Program-made: the position numbers and the translations under genes
Notes under the pieces: generated by a model
The model's input: only the letters and a program-made list of their open reading frames with translations
Told to the model about the DNA's origin: nothing
Databases searched by the model: none
Part shown: positions 9,810-21,176 of the stretch, one piece after another
How positions within the stretch are numbered: position 1 is the stretch's first letter
Layout of the letters: every line of letters starts with the position of its first letter
Assembly (NCBI RefSeq): GCF_021134715.1
Contig: NC_060020.1
Span: forward strand, 496,001 to 560,000
Length of the DNA stretch: 64,000 nt
DNA from: Daphnia pulex
Taxonomy: Eukaryota > Arthropoda > Branchiopoda > Diplostraca > Daphniidae
Reading direction: 5' to 3'

Positions 9810-11521
9810 AGCAACAGCATAACTCGATGCAAAAAATCTTTCACCAGTATAGGCTGCAACAACATGCCATATTGGACAGCAACATCACTGCTACGTAAAC
9901 ATAAACCTATGACCATAATGAAATTAATGTTTGATCAATGGAAATTTTTTTTTTAATAAAAAAAAACATCACTTCAAATGGAGTTCACCCAAATATTCTA
10001 TGGCAACACTATCTGATAACAATAGTTTAAACAAAAATTTACATGAAACTAGATTACTCAGAATTAAAGATTTCAATAAAAATTCGTTTGAAATTTGTAG
10101 TGCTCTGCAGCGAAACAAAAACATTCTTCTACAGTATCTGCCTATCTTGTTAACCAATTCCCCTTAAACAATCCATAACTTAATTTACACATGATCGAAG
10201 GAAAGAGCTTTTGACATGATGAAATCCCCAAATGTTAAAATTAAACAATGTAAGCAATTATAGTAGTCCAAGCATGATACTTCCCAAGTTAAGACCTTAT
10301 AATTTTTATAAAATTACCATTTCAAGGAGTCTTCTTGCAGTTCTACTAGATGTCCAACATTTCGGCAACCACAATGTAGCATGATCTGGCGTCAACTCAG
10401 ATATGGCTGATCCCAGAAGACTTGAAGCATGAGACTCTCCCACATTCCAGGACAACATCAGCACCAAAGACTGCATGCAACAGCTCAATTTAATCACACC
10501 TTTCACTGGATGACTGCAACCAATCCATGCGCACATTAGACTGCAACAAAGAAGCGCAGACTTCACCTGGCTATTGAAAAACAAAATCAAGTTACTAACA
10601 AGGAATAGAATCTCATGTGACATAACAAAACGACAGAAGTATGAAGTTAAACTATACAATCTCTCAGAATTACCTTGATAAATCTTACAAAGGAATTTGT
10701 AGTTGTCAAGTTTTCTAACTTAATAATAACAAATGTAATCCACATTTCCATAATGGTCTTAACTCATAATTGCAACAGAGAAGCAAAGGGGTCTACTCTC
10801 TAGTCATTAACTAAATCTGTAGCGATCAACTCAGTTGAATACAAAATAATAAAAAAAAAAACACAAGATTTCCCAAGTTACAACCAATAATATCAATCCA
10901 ATTACCAATTCAAGAAGTTTTCCTGCAGTTGTTACACTTGGGATAGCACCAGCTCAATAAACTGCATGCAGAAGCTGCAACTCAACCATGACTCGATCAC
11001 ACCTTTCACCAGCTGGCTGCAACAAAACCACATAAATGATACTACAGCCATGAAGCTCAGACTTTGTCGTGTTCAAAATTTTTGCAACAGTTGAGCAAAG
11101 GGATCTCCATTTCCGACCTGAAAATCAACTAATAAAAGTAAAACCTATTACATTATTGCAGGGAGATTGATCAACAAAATTACTTAACTAGCTCTGAAGA
11201 GTTTCTGCACGAGATGAGACGTACAGCTAACAATGGCCGACATTTCGACCCACGTCATCACATTTGGCCAAGTGAAATTATAAGCCAGATCGCCTGTAAA
11301 TTCAGACAGAGACGTCAAGGATAATTAAATTTAAGAAATCCAAACTAGCATTACCAATTACATTAAATGGCTAAAAATGTAGATCGACACCAATCAACTT
11401 GGAAGACACTTTAAAGTCACGTCTCGGAAACAAATGGCAAATATTTCTTCCTCACGAAGACACTCGCGCCACCTGGCGGATGGGGGGACAATCCGCCGTT
11501 ATGGCGACCGTATAACTCCGC
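9810..11521. other. AT-rich spacer with weak internal repeats
   Basis: No gene is supportable here. Two blocks (about 10,470-10,530 and 10,960-11,025) share CTGCATGCA, a CAGCTCAA or AAGCTGCAACTCAA segment and ATCACACCTTTCAC followed by a CTGCAAC segment, so they are related copies about 490 bp apart. Short open frames at 9931-10,167 and 10,306-10,659 show no domain. Confidence 0.4.
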
Positions 11522-11775
11522 CGACAATAGAACCCAAATATTTTAAATTTGAAAAAATTTCTTTGTATGCGACAGTAGAACTCCAAAGACATAACATGAA
11601 ATAAGAGCTCCTTTTTTAAATATTATTAAAAATACCCGACAATAGAACTCCAGTGCCCGACAGTAGAACTCCACTACGCGACAATAAAACTCCAATAAAT
11701 TCTTTAATTATTTTCATGTTCGACAGTAGAACTCTATTGAATTTTAAATATTTTAAATGTCCGACTATGGGCCTA
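11522..11775 (+). repeat. CGACARTAGAACTCCA repeat with 21-bp phasing
   Basis: Copies of CGACAGTAGAACTCCA or close variants start at 11,522, 11,570, 11,637, 11,658, 11,679 and 11,721, with a remnant at 11,762. The central three are exactly 21 bp apart and the next is 42 bp on. The spacers are AT-rich and differ. The repeat lies just upstream of DMAC1 and is too short and irregular for a CRISPR array. Confidence 0.75.
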
Positions 11776-12045
11776 TGGCAGAGAAAATTTCCGCGTTTTG
11801 GGGCAGGAAAAGTATGTAGTTCTATATTTGATTGCTAGATGGCGTTGCGAAACGTTTATTTTTTTTTCTTTCGGCGTGCAATAACAAACCTTCGAAAAAA
11901 CAGAAGTCGAGAATCGGTCGTCATTAGTTGTACCTATATCTCTACTTTCTTTCTTTTTCTTCAAGTTTCATAGTCGGAGAAATCTGTAGTGAAGACCACC
12001 AGTTGTTCTTCTCATCTTCTGTATTGCTAACATCACTGTATTGAA

Positions 12046-12394
12046 ATGGATAAAGATTGCCTAGGTTGTAGGATTGTAAGCGGCTCAGGTACAGGACATA
12101 TGACAAACCCGTGTATTTCGTAACAGATATCAATATGTTTAAACCACAGGTTTAATTGGAGCTGCTGCGTACATAGCACATCAATCAAAGAAATCGGTTC
12201 ACAAATGGGGAAGGCTTTTTATGCAAATCACTAGCTTTGGTACTGAATTTCAGATGAAAAGTATCTTTTTAATGCAAAATGATTTTTATCTACTAGGCTT
12301 TGCATCAGTGGGTGCAGCAAGACTCTTGAATATTTACCCATTCAATGTGACTCACAAGAATTTGCAGTTGGAAAAAAAACAAGAAGGAAGTTAA
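12046..12394 (+). CDS. DMAC1: DMAC1 (TMEM261)-like mitochondrial small membrane protein
   Basis: Three exons (12,046-12,088; 12,150-12,239; 12,297-12,394) give 76 residues. The N terminus MDKDCLGCRIVSGSG keeps the Cys-x-x-Cys-Arg and SG pattern (human CWSCRVLSGLG) and is followed by a hydrophobic GLIGAAAYIAH segment and then a second one, GFASVGAARLLN. This matches the small DUF4536 proteins. Human DMAC1 is about 112 residues, with a longer N-terminal extension that is absent here. DMAC1 takes part in assembly of the distal membrane arm of respiratory complex I (family knowledge). The first two junctions are phase 1. The gene ends 52 bp from the convergent RTRAF stop. The small size leaves some doubt about orthology. 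Confidence 0.75.
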
Positions 12395-12446
12395 CAGTGA
12401 AAAATGTTTGGAGTTTAACTTGTTAGCCATGAGAAAGAAAATACAC

Positions 12447-13299
12447 TCAAAATCCAACTTTCCCCAATTTTGTGTCTGTTTTGGGATTAGCAGTGAGAGC
12501 TTGAACACATACAAGGCACTCATTGATTTTGGTTTGGAGATCTCTTAGATCATGAATGAATAAATAACGAAGGACATTTGCAGCACTGCTTACATTGGGG
12601 GATTTTATGTCCAAGCCAAAGCTGATGTTTTCAAATTGAACAGGGTTTCCTGGATTCTTGGTCTTCAAGGCCTCTTTCAATGCATCTTGACTTAACTTTT
12701 CTTGGATTACATTGCAAATTCCTTCTAATGTCATTAGATGATCTGGATGTCTGGGAACTTGAAGAAGGTTAGCCAATTCAACAACCCCAACTTTGAAATC
12801 TTCACTTTCAACTGCATCAAAATGTAAAGAATTCTTAACAATGATTTAAAAAATATTGAAATAAAAAGCTCTTACAATCCAAGTTGTCAAGTGGATTTGA
12901 TTGCTGAGAAGTTTGTTGTTGAATCTTAGGACTTGAAGTGTAGCTTTCGGGTTTCTCATTGAACTCAAATTGCACTGCCAGCCCAAGAAGCCAGTCTACA
13001 ATTTCCGGCCTAGAACCATTGGCAAAAGGGCAATCCAGATCCTTCAAATATTGTTCAAAAGCTTGGTTCCACTGTTCGGCAGTTGTATTCCTTAGAGATT
13101 CCCTATCTTCAATCTTGTAGCGGCGTACCTTCTGATCTTCCAGCCAAACAATAGTGCTTCGAAATTGCTTTTCGTCTAAGTATAAAGAAACAGTGGTAGT
13201 TTAAATCTCATTGCAATAACACACTTATAATGTAATACCTGCAGTATTCAAGGTATCGGGATTAGGAAAACCCAATGCTTGTAATTTTCGCTTGAACAT
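12447..13299 (-). CDS. RTRAF: RTRAF (hCLE/C14orf166), RNA transcription, translation and transport factor
   Basis: Exons 13,299-13,239, 13,175-12,876 and 12,811-12,447 (complement) give 241 residues, against 244 in human. The protein starts MFKRKLQALGFPNPD, then has IVWLEDQKVRRYKIEDRESL, CPF and DWLLGLAVQFEF, a polar Q/S linker, then GVVELANLLQVPRH, LQTKINECLVCVQAL and DPKTD-type NPKTDTKLGKVGF at the end. These follow the human protein in order and spacing. RTRAF binds RNA polymerase II and belongs to the tRNA ligase complex and to cap-binding RNA transport granules (family knowledge). Introns are 63-64 bp. The start codon is the first ATG and gives the conserved MF(K/R)RKL N terminus. Confidence 0.96.
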
Positions 13300-13894
13300 T
13301 TTTAACGCAATATTTCGAGTGAATAATTTTTTCCACAGATGAGCAGAAATTGTGAGATGAAAAATAATAAGTAAGGATATTGATTGTGTGCTCCCTGAAA
13401 AAGTCTGAATGAGTAATAAACAGGAATGGAATGAACGACAACGAACCGACAACGAATGACGATGGTTCAGAAAATCTGTTTCGTCTGCTTATTTTTGTAC
13501 TTGTCGACATGTGCTGTTGTGCAATGCCAAATTTATTAAAACTCAACTTTCAGAATTTGAAAAATTGTAAAATCGAATTTCGGACCAGTTGCAGATGGAC
13601 ATAGAACTACATAAAATGTCAATGAAATTATTGAATCAAGGACAATTTTCAGAACAGTCTATTAATTTTGAGAGATCAAACAAACAAACAAAGATAAAAC
13701 ATCTCTAGGAGTCTTGGACTCTAAAGAGCGAAAATTTTAAAATCACACCAATTAGACTAAAGGATAAAAAGGAGGGTGCAGAATTTTTAAGGTGCAGAAA
13801 AAAGATAATACTGTAGTTGTAATATTGATAATAGATATAATGACAATCACAGCATTCGTTAAATATTTGCTTTTGAAATAACCGCTAGTTAATT
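13300..13894. other. Intergenic spacer, RTRAF 5' side
   Basis: AT-rich DNA between the RTRAF start and the end of the CoA-transferase gene on the same strand. It must hold the RTRAF promoter and the CoA-transferase 3' UTR. No open frame with recognisable content. Confidence 0.5.
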
Positions 13895-15900
13895 TCAAGG
13901 AGAGGGCATACAGCCCAAGCGATCGAAAGCAGCTTTTTCAAGTTCTTCTCGATGATCTGGATGGGCGATTCGGATGAGTTCAAATGCGCGCTGGCGCAGA
14001 TTTTTACCGAACAAGTTTGTATAACCGTATTCGGTTACCACATAGTGGACGTGGGCACGTGTTGTAACAATCCCAGCACCTTTATGTTGGAACAGAAGCA
14101 TCGTTTAGCCAAATCGACGTGATAAATGCATTTATAGAAACTAGGGGGACGATACCTTGTTTCAAGTAGGGTACAACTTTTGACTCGCCCTTTTTCGTGC
14201 TAGATGGCAAAGCTAGAATTGGTTTGCCACCGTCGGGACAAAGTCCCGCTCCACGTAGGAAATCTACCTGTCCGCCGACACCTAGTTAAACAACGTCATC
14301 CATTTCAAACAAACGGTTCAGTAAAATATTATTTGTGTTAATACAAGCTTACCAGAATACATTCTGGTGCCTATAGAGTCGCTTACAACTTGACCAGTTA
14401 AATCTATTTCAATGCACGAATTAATGGCCGTCACTTTGGGGTTTTGCGCAATCAATGAAGATGAGTTAACCCACTGAACATCACCCATGACTGCAAAGTA
14501 AAAGATTTAATAACATGGAAGAAAAAATCCGTTAAAGATGATGTGAACTGAATACCAATGAATGGGTTATTGTCAAGGAAATCATAAAGTCGCCGGGATC
14601 CCAAACAAAAGCTACCGACAATTTTGCCTATGGTCAAAAGTAAGAGAGAACAATGAGGCCGTGTTTAACTACGCTAATAGTGGTACTAAGATACCTGGCA
14701 ATATTTTCTTTTGGCTATTGGTTATGCAACCAGCTTCAACCAAATCCACCACTCCATCGCTAAACATTTCAGAATGAATTCCAAGGTCGGTGTGACTCTT
14801 CAATGACGAAAGCACAGCGTCAGGAATGTTCCCGATACCTACGTGATTGAAATGAATAAAATGAGGGGGAATTTCTTGAATTTAACTGCAAGAAAGTTAG
14901 AAGAGAAAATACCCATTTGTAAAGTGGCCCCATTTTCGACCAAGTTGTCGGCAATTAGCCGGCCTATGGCGATCTCAATAGGGCTGCTTTTAGCCGGATA
15001 TCTCATCGGCAGCTCTTCGTCCACGTTGACAATGCAGTCCAAATGAGAAACGTGAATCGTTCCGTCTCCAAAGGTTCTTGGGATTTTAGGATTCACCTGG
15101 CCTATGATATACTTGGCATTCTTAACGGCTGAACGCGTAACGTCCACACTAGGGCCAAAGCTGCAAAATCCTGATTAAATAGTAAAAATGGTTTTAGCGC
15201 GAGGCTCAATTAATGGACAGGCATTGCAATGTGTGAATTGCAAATACATTAATTGTCTCTGCAATACAAAATGTTCAATGTCATGCATACCATGTTGATC
15301 AGGTGGAGACACCTAAAAAAAATTTTGATCCCAAAATTAGTAATTAGTTTAACATTTCTCATATTGCAATTGCTAGTCTTTATACATTGATGAGAGCCAC
15401 ATCTAGCTGGATGATTTTCCGATGAAACAAGAGAGGTATTTCAGAGAGAAATATTGGGACGAAATCAGCTCTACCGCTGTTGACTGCTTCCCTGGCATTA
15501 GATCCAATGAAGAATGAATTATCCCGAAATATTCCTAATAAAAAAAAGATGGAATTAAAAGGAAATGTATTAGATGAAACAGCATAAACTATATTTTAAA
15601 CTTACCACTATACTCTGGTTTCAAGTATTCCATTGGTCCTTCAATATGGATGTGACAAACAGTGACCTTTTCCAGTCTACTCTCTTTTCCATGATTGGCT
15701 AGTGCAGCTAGAAGCTTTGTCGGTGTTGCTGCTGCACTATGAACAAAAACCGTATCACCTGACTTGACAACTTTAATGGCCTCCTCTGCAGTCAGAGTGA
15801 TTGGTGTTCGTGGCAATGGATGAAAAGGTTCAGCTGCATAGCTGTAATAATGCCTAATGATTCCACGGTTGAATTTTTTAAAAAGTCCGCTAAAATACAT
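13895..15900 (-). CDS. Mitochondrial 4-hydroxybutyrate / acetate CoA-transferase (acetyl-CoA hydrolase/transferase family)
   Basis: Nine exons on the complement (15,900-15,606; 15,534-15,386; 15,312-15,291; 15,170-14,913; 14,838-14,695; 14,627-14,556; 14,490-14,353; 14,281-14,156; 14,079-13,895) give 462 residues in one frame. The basic N terminus (MYFSGLFKKFNRGIIRHYY) suggests a mitochondrial presequence. The N-terminal half binds CoA. The glutamate in LGIHSEM at about residue 265 aligns with the catalytic Glu that forms the glutamyl-CoA thioester in clostridial 4-hydroxybutyrate CoA-transferase (LGIHTEM). GVGGQVDFLRGA at about 360-371 is the family's glycine loop, and VTEYGYTNLFGK is typical of the C terminus. 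The enzyme moves CoA between acetate/acetyl-CoA and a short hydroxyacid or dicarboxylate; the true substrate cannot be read from sequence. Exon 3 is a 22-nt micro-exon. Confidence 0.93.
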
Positions 15901-16238
15901 TGTAAAAACTAGTCTCTTTCACTACGTGACCGTGAATGGAAAATACTTGACTACAGATTGAGATATCTAAGATAAGACGTTACAAGCCAGGACGTGAGAT
16001 GAAGACTGAAGAAAGCCTTGGGCTGAAGAAGAGATCGAATAACGGTCTTTTGATTTCCAGAAAAATGCTTTGTCATTTAATTAGTCTCTTTAGTTGAGTG
16101 GGTCTATTGGGAAACGAGTGACTAGTGGGCATCTGATCCATCCAACGACCTTTAACTGCAGCACTGGTATTTCTATGTTTGTTTACATCCGAGCTTAGAT
16201 TAACCACCGCTAGATGACTCGAATCGGACAAAATGATT

Positions 16239-16862
16239 TGTTACGCTTTTTGAACACATAATCAAGTTGATTAACTCATTAAAAACGATTCAAGGTCTCG
16301 GAATATTAGATCAGTACTGCGAGAAGAGTATAAACAACGGAAATAAAACGATTGAAACGACGTTGTCATTGAATAGTCGGATGATTGACGGCCGACGAAC
16401 TTTCCATTTGCTTCAACGAAAGTTGGAAACCAATATTCTTAAACGACGGAAGAACGATGGCGTGATACCAAAGTTTCTTCCAATCGTGAGATGTTCGACC
16501 CAACGATCCTTGGGAAAAGGCCTATCTGCGTCGGATTGATAATGATGGCCAGACTTGGACGTTGTTGTGACCGAGAAGCGTCGAGTATCGATTTTAGTCA
16601 TGCGGAAATCAATCGCTTTGCAAGGGCAGAGCCTTTCTTCCGGATTGGTTACTCCGGAATGGGACTTGATTGTAATCATACAGTCTCCAAACGAATTCGC
16701 ACTCCAATAATGGGCTGACGATTATTGCTGGATGCTGATCCGGTTTCGCGATTGTCACATTCTTCCCCCCTTAGGTTTACGGTTTGATTGCTTCCGGACG
16801 AAGGACGAACACCGAATGCCTTTGCAGGGATTCCTATGAATATCGGCAAATGTAATTCGTCC
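16239..16862 (-). mobile_element. 3' end of an LTR retrotransposon: polypurine tract plus one LTR
   Basis: On the minus strand a polypurine tract (AAGGGGGGAAGAA, ending at 16,760) is followed at once by TGTGAC at 16,759. The segment ends 521 bp later in GTAACA at 16,239, so it has the TG...CA ends and short imperfect inverted termini of an LTR. About 100 bp of interior, open in one frame, lie upstream of the tract (to about 16,862). The element is otherwise missing: no second LTR, protease, reverse transcriptase or integrase is in the window. It sits between the CoA-transferase start and the Hhex 3' UTR in the same orientation as both genes. Confidence 0.65.
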
Positions 16863-17017
16863 ACCTAAGAAAAAGTAACAGAAAAATATTGTCCAAATCA
16901 ATAACTTTAAATATTTCTAAATGGTAGGAATAACAAACCTGTAAATATTTTCTTTTTCCCGATAAAAGTGCATCCGCTTTTTAAAAACCCAAAGTGTGCT
17001 AGACTCAACACAAAGAA

Positions 17018-17023
17018 TTTATT
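17018..17023 (-). terminator. Candidate Hhex poly(A) signal; 3' UTR 17,018-17,673
   Basis: AATAAA on the minus strand, about 650 bp downstream of the Hhex stop. The intervening DNA has no gene on either strand and is best read as the Hhex 3' UTR. Confidence 0.45.
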
Positions 17024-17673
17024 GATTGAATGATGAATGATTATCACAGATGATTTGAAAAAATTGATTTGTTAAAAAAATAGATTTGTACAGGGTGGTA
17101 TGTACACACACCGCGGAAAGGGGAAAAAAGGCTAAACGTGGAAGCCTTTGCAACGAGTGATAAGAGGGGCGGGGCGTGAGTACTGGGTGGGAGGAAACAT
17201 CTCATTTTCGAGTGGAAAAGCTTTTGGCGACAACCCGAAATAAGAGGGGGGAAAAAAAGGGAGAAACAGTTTCTCCCTTGTGTTATTACATCATCATCTA
17301 TAAGTCTTCTATCAGTTTGACTGGTGGTGGTTTTCTCTCCCCCCTTCCACCTTGTCCGCCGGTACAACAGAAGCCATTTTCGGTTCCAACGGCAGGTCGA
17401 TATGAGCGTCCATAACTCTTCTGCTGGCCGAAAAAGCTTACAAAGTCCAGTATAGACAAGTCCAGGGTGAAATGACGACTGCAGATTGACGTGCCGCATT
17501 CAAAAATGAAAGAAATAAAAATATGCGCTTATTATCGTTTCCTTCCAAGTCGTGCCAGGGGTCCGTTTAGCCTGAAGTGGTTGCGTTCACCTTGAGAGCA
17601 CAAACACACACACGTACACACAGACACTGCACTCTTGTTGGATGTCAACATTTGAACCTGAAAATCCAATTGA

Positions 17674-20600
17674 CTATTGATTGTTTGGATTGTTCGGCTT
17701 CTCTTCTTCTTCTTCGCTGCTAATCTCCAAGTCGTCGTCGTCGTCCTCGTTTTCTTCTTTTTCGTCAAAGATGTCGATCGTCGTCTGGTTGTCTGCGACT
17801 TTGGCTAATCCGTTGGCCGACAATTTCTCGCCCTGCCAATGAAACAACGAGAATAACAGTAATAGTAGAAGGCATAAATAGACTACAAATAAAAGGGGTG
17901 CGCATGGGAGTGACCGCCTATTACCAAAGGCGTATATAACGAGAGACTATATAAGGATTTGTCAGCTGTTATTCAATCGGAATCCTTAGCAAAGTTGCCC
18001 GTCTGCTTACTCACTTAGACCGCGCTATATATTGTATACTATCAAATGCCACAGGTTTGGGGGAGAGCTGTCCAGCTCAAGTTGTTATTGTCCAGTGCTA
18101 CTGTAAACAGTAATGGCTCCCACACTTGACGACGGTTATTAAAACGATCTCCGTATTGATGACGAATTTGAAACTCGGATGACAAAGTAGATGAGTAGAC
18201 ACATTTTTTTGGCTTTAGTTTAATAATAATTTTACTCGTTCAAATTCATTTGTAAGGAATTGATAGACTTTCGAATTAATAATAATTGTTCCTGTTATTT
18301 GCTCACTTTAATTGCAAAGAAACACGACGGGATAAACAATGAAATATCAATGTGAATTTAAAATCACTTGATTATCGAAAAAGTTCCCCGCGAGATAGGG
18401 ATTTACGACTTTTAAATATTAACGAAAAGTGAAATGCATTATAGCCAGTTACAGTGTAATCTCGGGATCACCGCAATAAATGTCCATTGTTAAAAATGAC
18501 GTGTCGACAACTTGATTATCATCAAAAGCTCAATGCTGATGATTGCGCAAACCCCTCGAATATCTATCGCCCACAATCAACGTTATCTTTCACGTCAAGT
18601 CATTGAACGCGTGAACAACTGATGTAATCCCTGATTGCTTAAACTGGAAATCCAGCAAAGTAGTGCCAACGCACACAACCCAATTTCATATAGAGCTAAT
18701 GTATGACAGATCCGGAAGTGACGATGATTAAACCGTACGGATTCCATCTTCCCATCAATACCTGATCGTTCACTTCCTTTCAGTTCCCCCAACCCCAAAC
18801 AAACTTCCGGGAAGGCAGAAAACTTGTCAAGTATTAGAACTCAAATCACCACCACCCCTTTAAATATTAAATACTCGCATGCGTACATCAAAGACAAGAG
18901 GGGCGTTCTCGTTGAAAATGAATCAAAGCGCATATAGGTTACACACAGTGTAACATCAGCAGCTATTAGACTATTAAGACAAAAAAGGTGGGAAGCTGGA
19001 GGGGGAGAACAAAACAAACTTTTTTCGACTCTTATATAAGAAGAATGCTTTGAGGTAACCTCCCAACAGATCGGATTACGTAATGTGTCGTAAACTTAGT
19101 AACGGTCGACTTCTCATCCTGTGAACTTGGTGGCGCTATTAGGTTCGCCGTCATATATTTTTTTTATACCCACGCTCCTTTTTCTTATTAAAATATATTA
19201 TAGGAGGTAGGGAGGGATGAAACGTATTAGGTAACTAAACAGCAGAACATGTGAAGGCGTCAGGCTCAAATGTTCCCGGCTAATAAAACATGTGAATCAA
19301 AATGAAACAATTACCTTGCGAGTTCGTCGCCATTTGGCCCGTCGATTTTGGAACCACGTTTTCACCTGCAATAAGGCCAATTGTCTATTAATTATTTTGA
19401 TATGACATTTAATGGGCTGGCATTTCATGTGCGTATACTTGACGTTCGGTTAAGGAGAGTCGATTGGCCAGCGTCCTCCTTTGGCCGGGCGTCAAGTATC
19501 GAGTGGAATTGAACGTTTCCTCCAGGTGGTGACTTTGGCGGTGAGTGAAACGAATCTGGCCGCCTTTGCGAGTCGCTTGTTGATGCAAAATCGGCAAGTG
19601 GTGGTGGTGGTGATGACGTCTGCTGGCCGCCATGGCTGCCAACCGGATGGCCGCATCGTGAGAATGCGGATGAGCCAGAAAGAAAGGGGAAGCGACCGAA
19701 GCGGACGTCATTGGTGTTGATAAACCTGTGTGGCACCGGGAGGAAACGAAACAAAAAAGAAAAATTCATATTACAGCACGGAAACCACAAAAAGGATTTA
19801 AGAAGAAAAGGAAAACAAAAAATGAATGAAAGAGGAGCGGACGGATTGAAAGACTTAAATAACAAAAAACATGTGTTGACTTATTGGAGCCTGTCACACA
19901 TACATTTTGGCTTCGTCTAACGAATATAGGCTCGCGGATCTGTATCGAGGATGCGACTGGATTTAGTTGGGTGTAGTAGCCATTGAATAAAAAAGTAGGA
20001 TCCGAAAAAGAAAAGAAACAATAAGCCACTAGCAATCCAATTAGACTGGTAAAACCCGTCAAATAAACATCAGAAAATGTATACATCCCGCCAAGCCGTA
20101 ACCGAGATACAAGATCGCATTATGATTGAAAATGACTTGATGTGGGTTCAATAAATTGAATTAAATCCCCATGCACAGGATTTTTGATGTTACCCTTTAC
20201 CCGTTGTGTGATTTTACAAGAAAAAAAAACGTAATCATCCTTTCTCTCGATCCATACATGCGGATGATAGCGCCCGCTGCGGTAATAGAATCATTGGGAA
20301 ATGAAATTAACAATAACAGCCCCCCCACTCCACGTCACACAATGGGCGAAAACAATAAAGCATCGCTTCATCCAGCGATCGACCGTCTAGTCGATATATT
20401 TTAGTTCCACTCGAAATGATTTTCCCGTGTCCTGGAATGAAATTCAGCCGTCAATCACCGGGGCCATGAGACTCAAAACGGACAATGAACTTTTTTTTAT
20501 TTTTCATTTTCAAAAGAGCTGCTCCCCCCTTACCGATACACAAACAGTCAAGTTCCTGCTCTCCATCATCATCATCATCGATTGGTTTTTACTAGCTGTT

Positions 20601-21176
20601 CCATTCATCTTGTTTCCTTTTCTTCACTTTCATACTTGAACGAGTTCGAGCAATAAAGCACAGACAGGAAGACACCAACTCCCAAGACGAACGACGCGAT
20701 GAAAAGGGGCTACTATACTCCAACGTTTTGCGTGAGAAAGAATCGGAAAAATTGGTTTCATATTTTTTTTTACCGTGGTGGGAATATGAGAGTTCAGGAC
20801 TGGCTGCACTTGGCCAGCATCCGGTCATGGCCGCCGCCGGTGACGGCATCGCCATCCAATTGCTCACGTTGTCGAATAACGACGGACCAATCGACCCAGT
20901 TGTTGGCACTGGACGTTGAGCTCCTGTCGAGAGATCGACGGGCATGGCAGCGTGATGATGTTGCTGCTGAGACTGGAACCAAATGGCCGCAGCGTTCGGC
21001 CAACCCGACGGCGGATAATAAGCGGCGGGATCTCCTGTCCAGTAAGGAACAAGTGGCTGCGGATGGACATCTGGATAGGTGGAGTGGTCGCCGACGGATG
21101 TCATCAATGGGTCGACAGCAGCAGGAGCCGAAGGGCCGTGAAGAATGTGATCGATGGTAAACGATTTACTGCCCAT
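17674..21176 (-). CDS. Hhex: Hhex (haematopoietically expressed homeobox) transcription factor
   Basis: Exons 21,176-20,774, 19,725-19,439, 19,365-19,315 and 17,832-17,674 (complement) join to 299 residues with phases 1, 0 and 0. The N terminus MGSKSFTIDHILHG carries an eh1-like Groucho-recruiting motif, as in vertebrate HHEX (FYIEDILG). A His-rich stretch (six His) precedes the homeodomain at residues 187-246, which begins RKGGQIRF, the Hhex hallmark, and ends VKTWFQNRRAKWRRTR with Gln at homeodomain position 50. An intron splits the homeodomain between positions 44 and 45. The last exon encodes a strongly acidic tail (D/E runs), also a Hhex trait. The protein is a nuclear repressor. The ATG chosen is in a fair context and places eh1 at the very N terminus. 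The 1.05- and 1.48-kb introns are long for this locus. Confidence 0.94.

Noticed and set aside
11522-11775. CRISPR-like array
   Set aside because: Nuclear animal DNA; the repeat is 16 bp with irregular spacing, not a repeat-spacer array.
19425-19865. 146-codon minus-strand frame across Hhex exon 2
   Set aside because: Shifted frame over the homeodomain exon, crossing the acceptor at 19,726.
20699-21160. Long plus-strand frames opposite Hhex exon 1
   Set aside because: Antisense shadow of a GC-rich coding exon.
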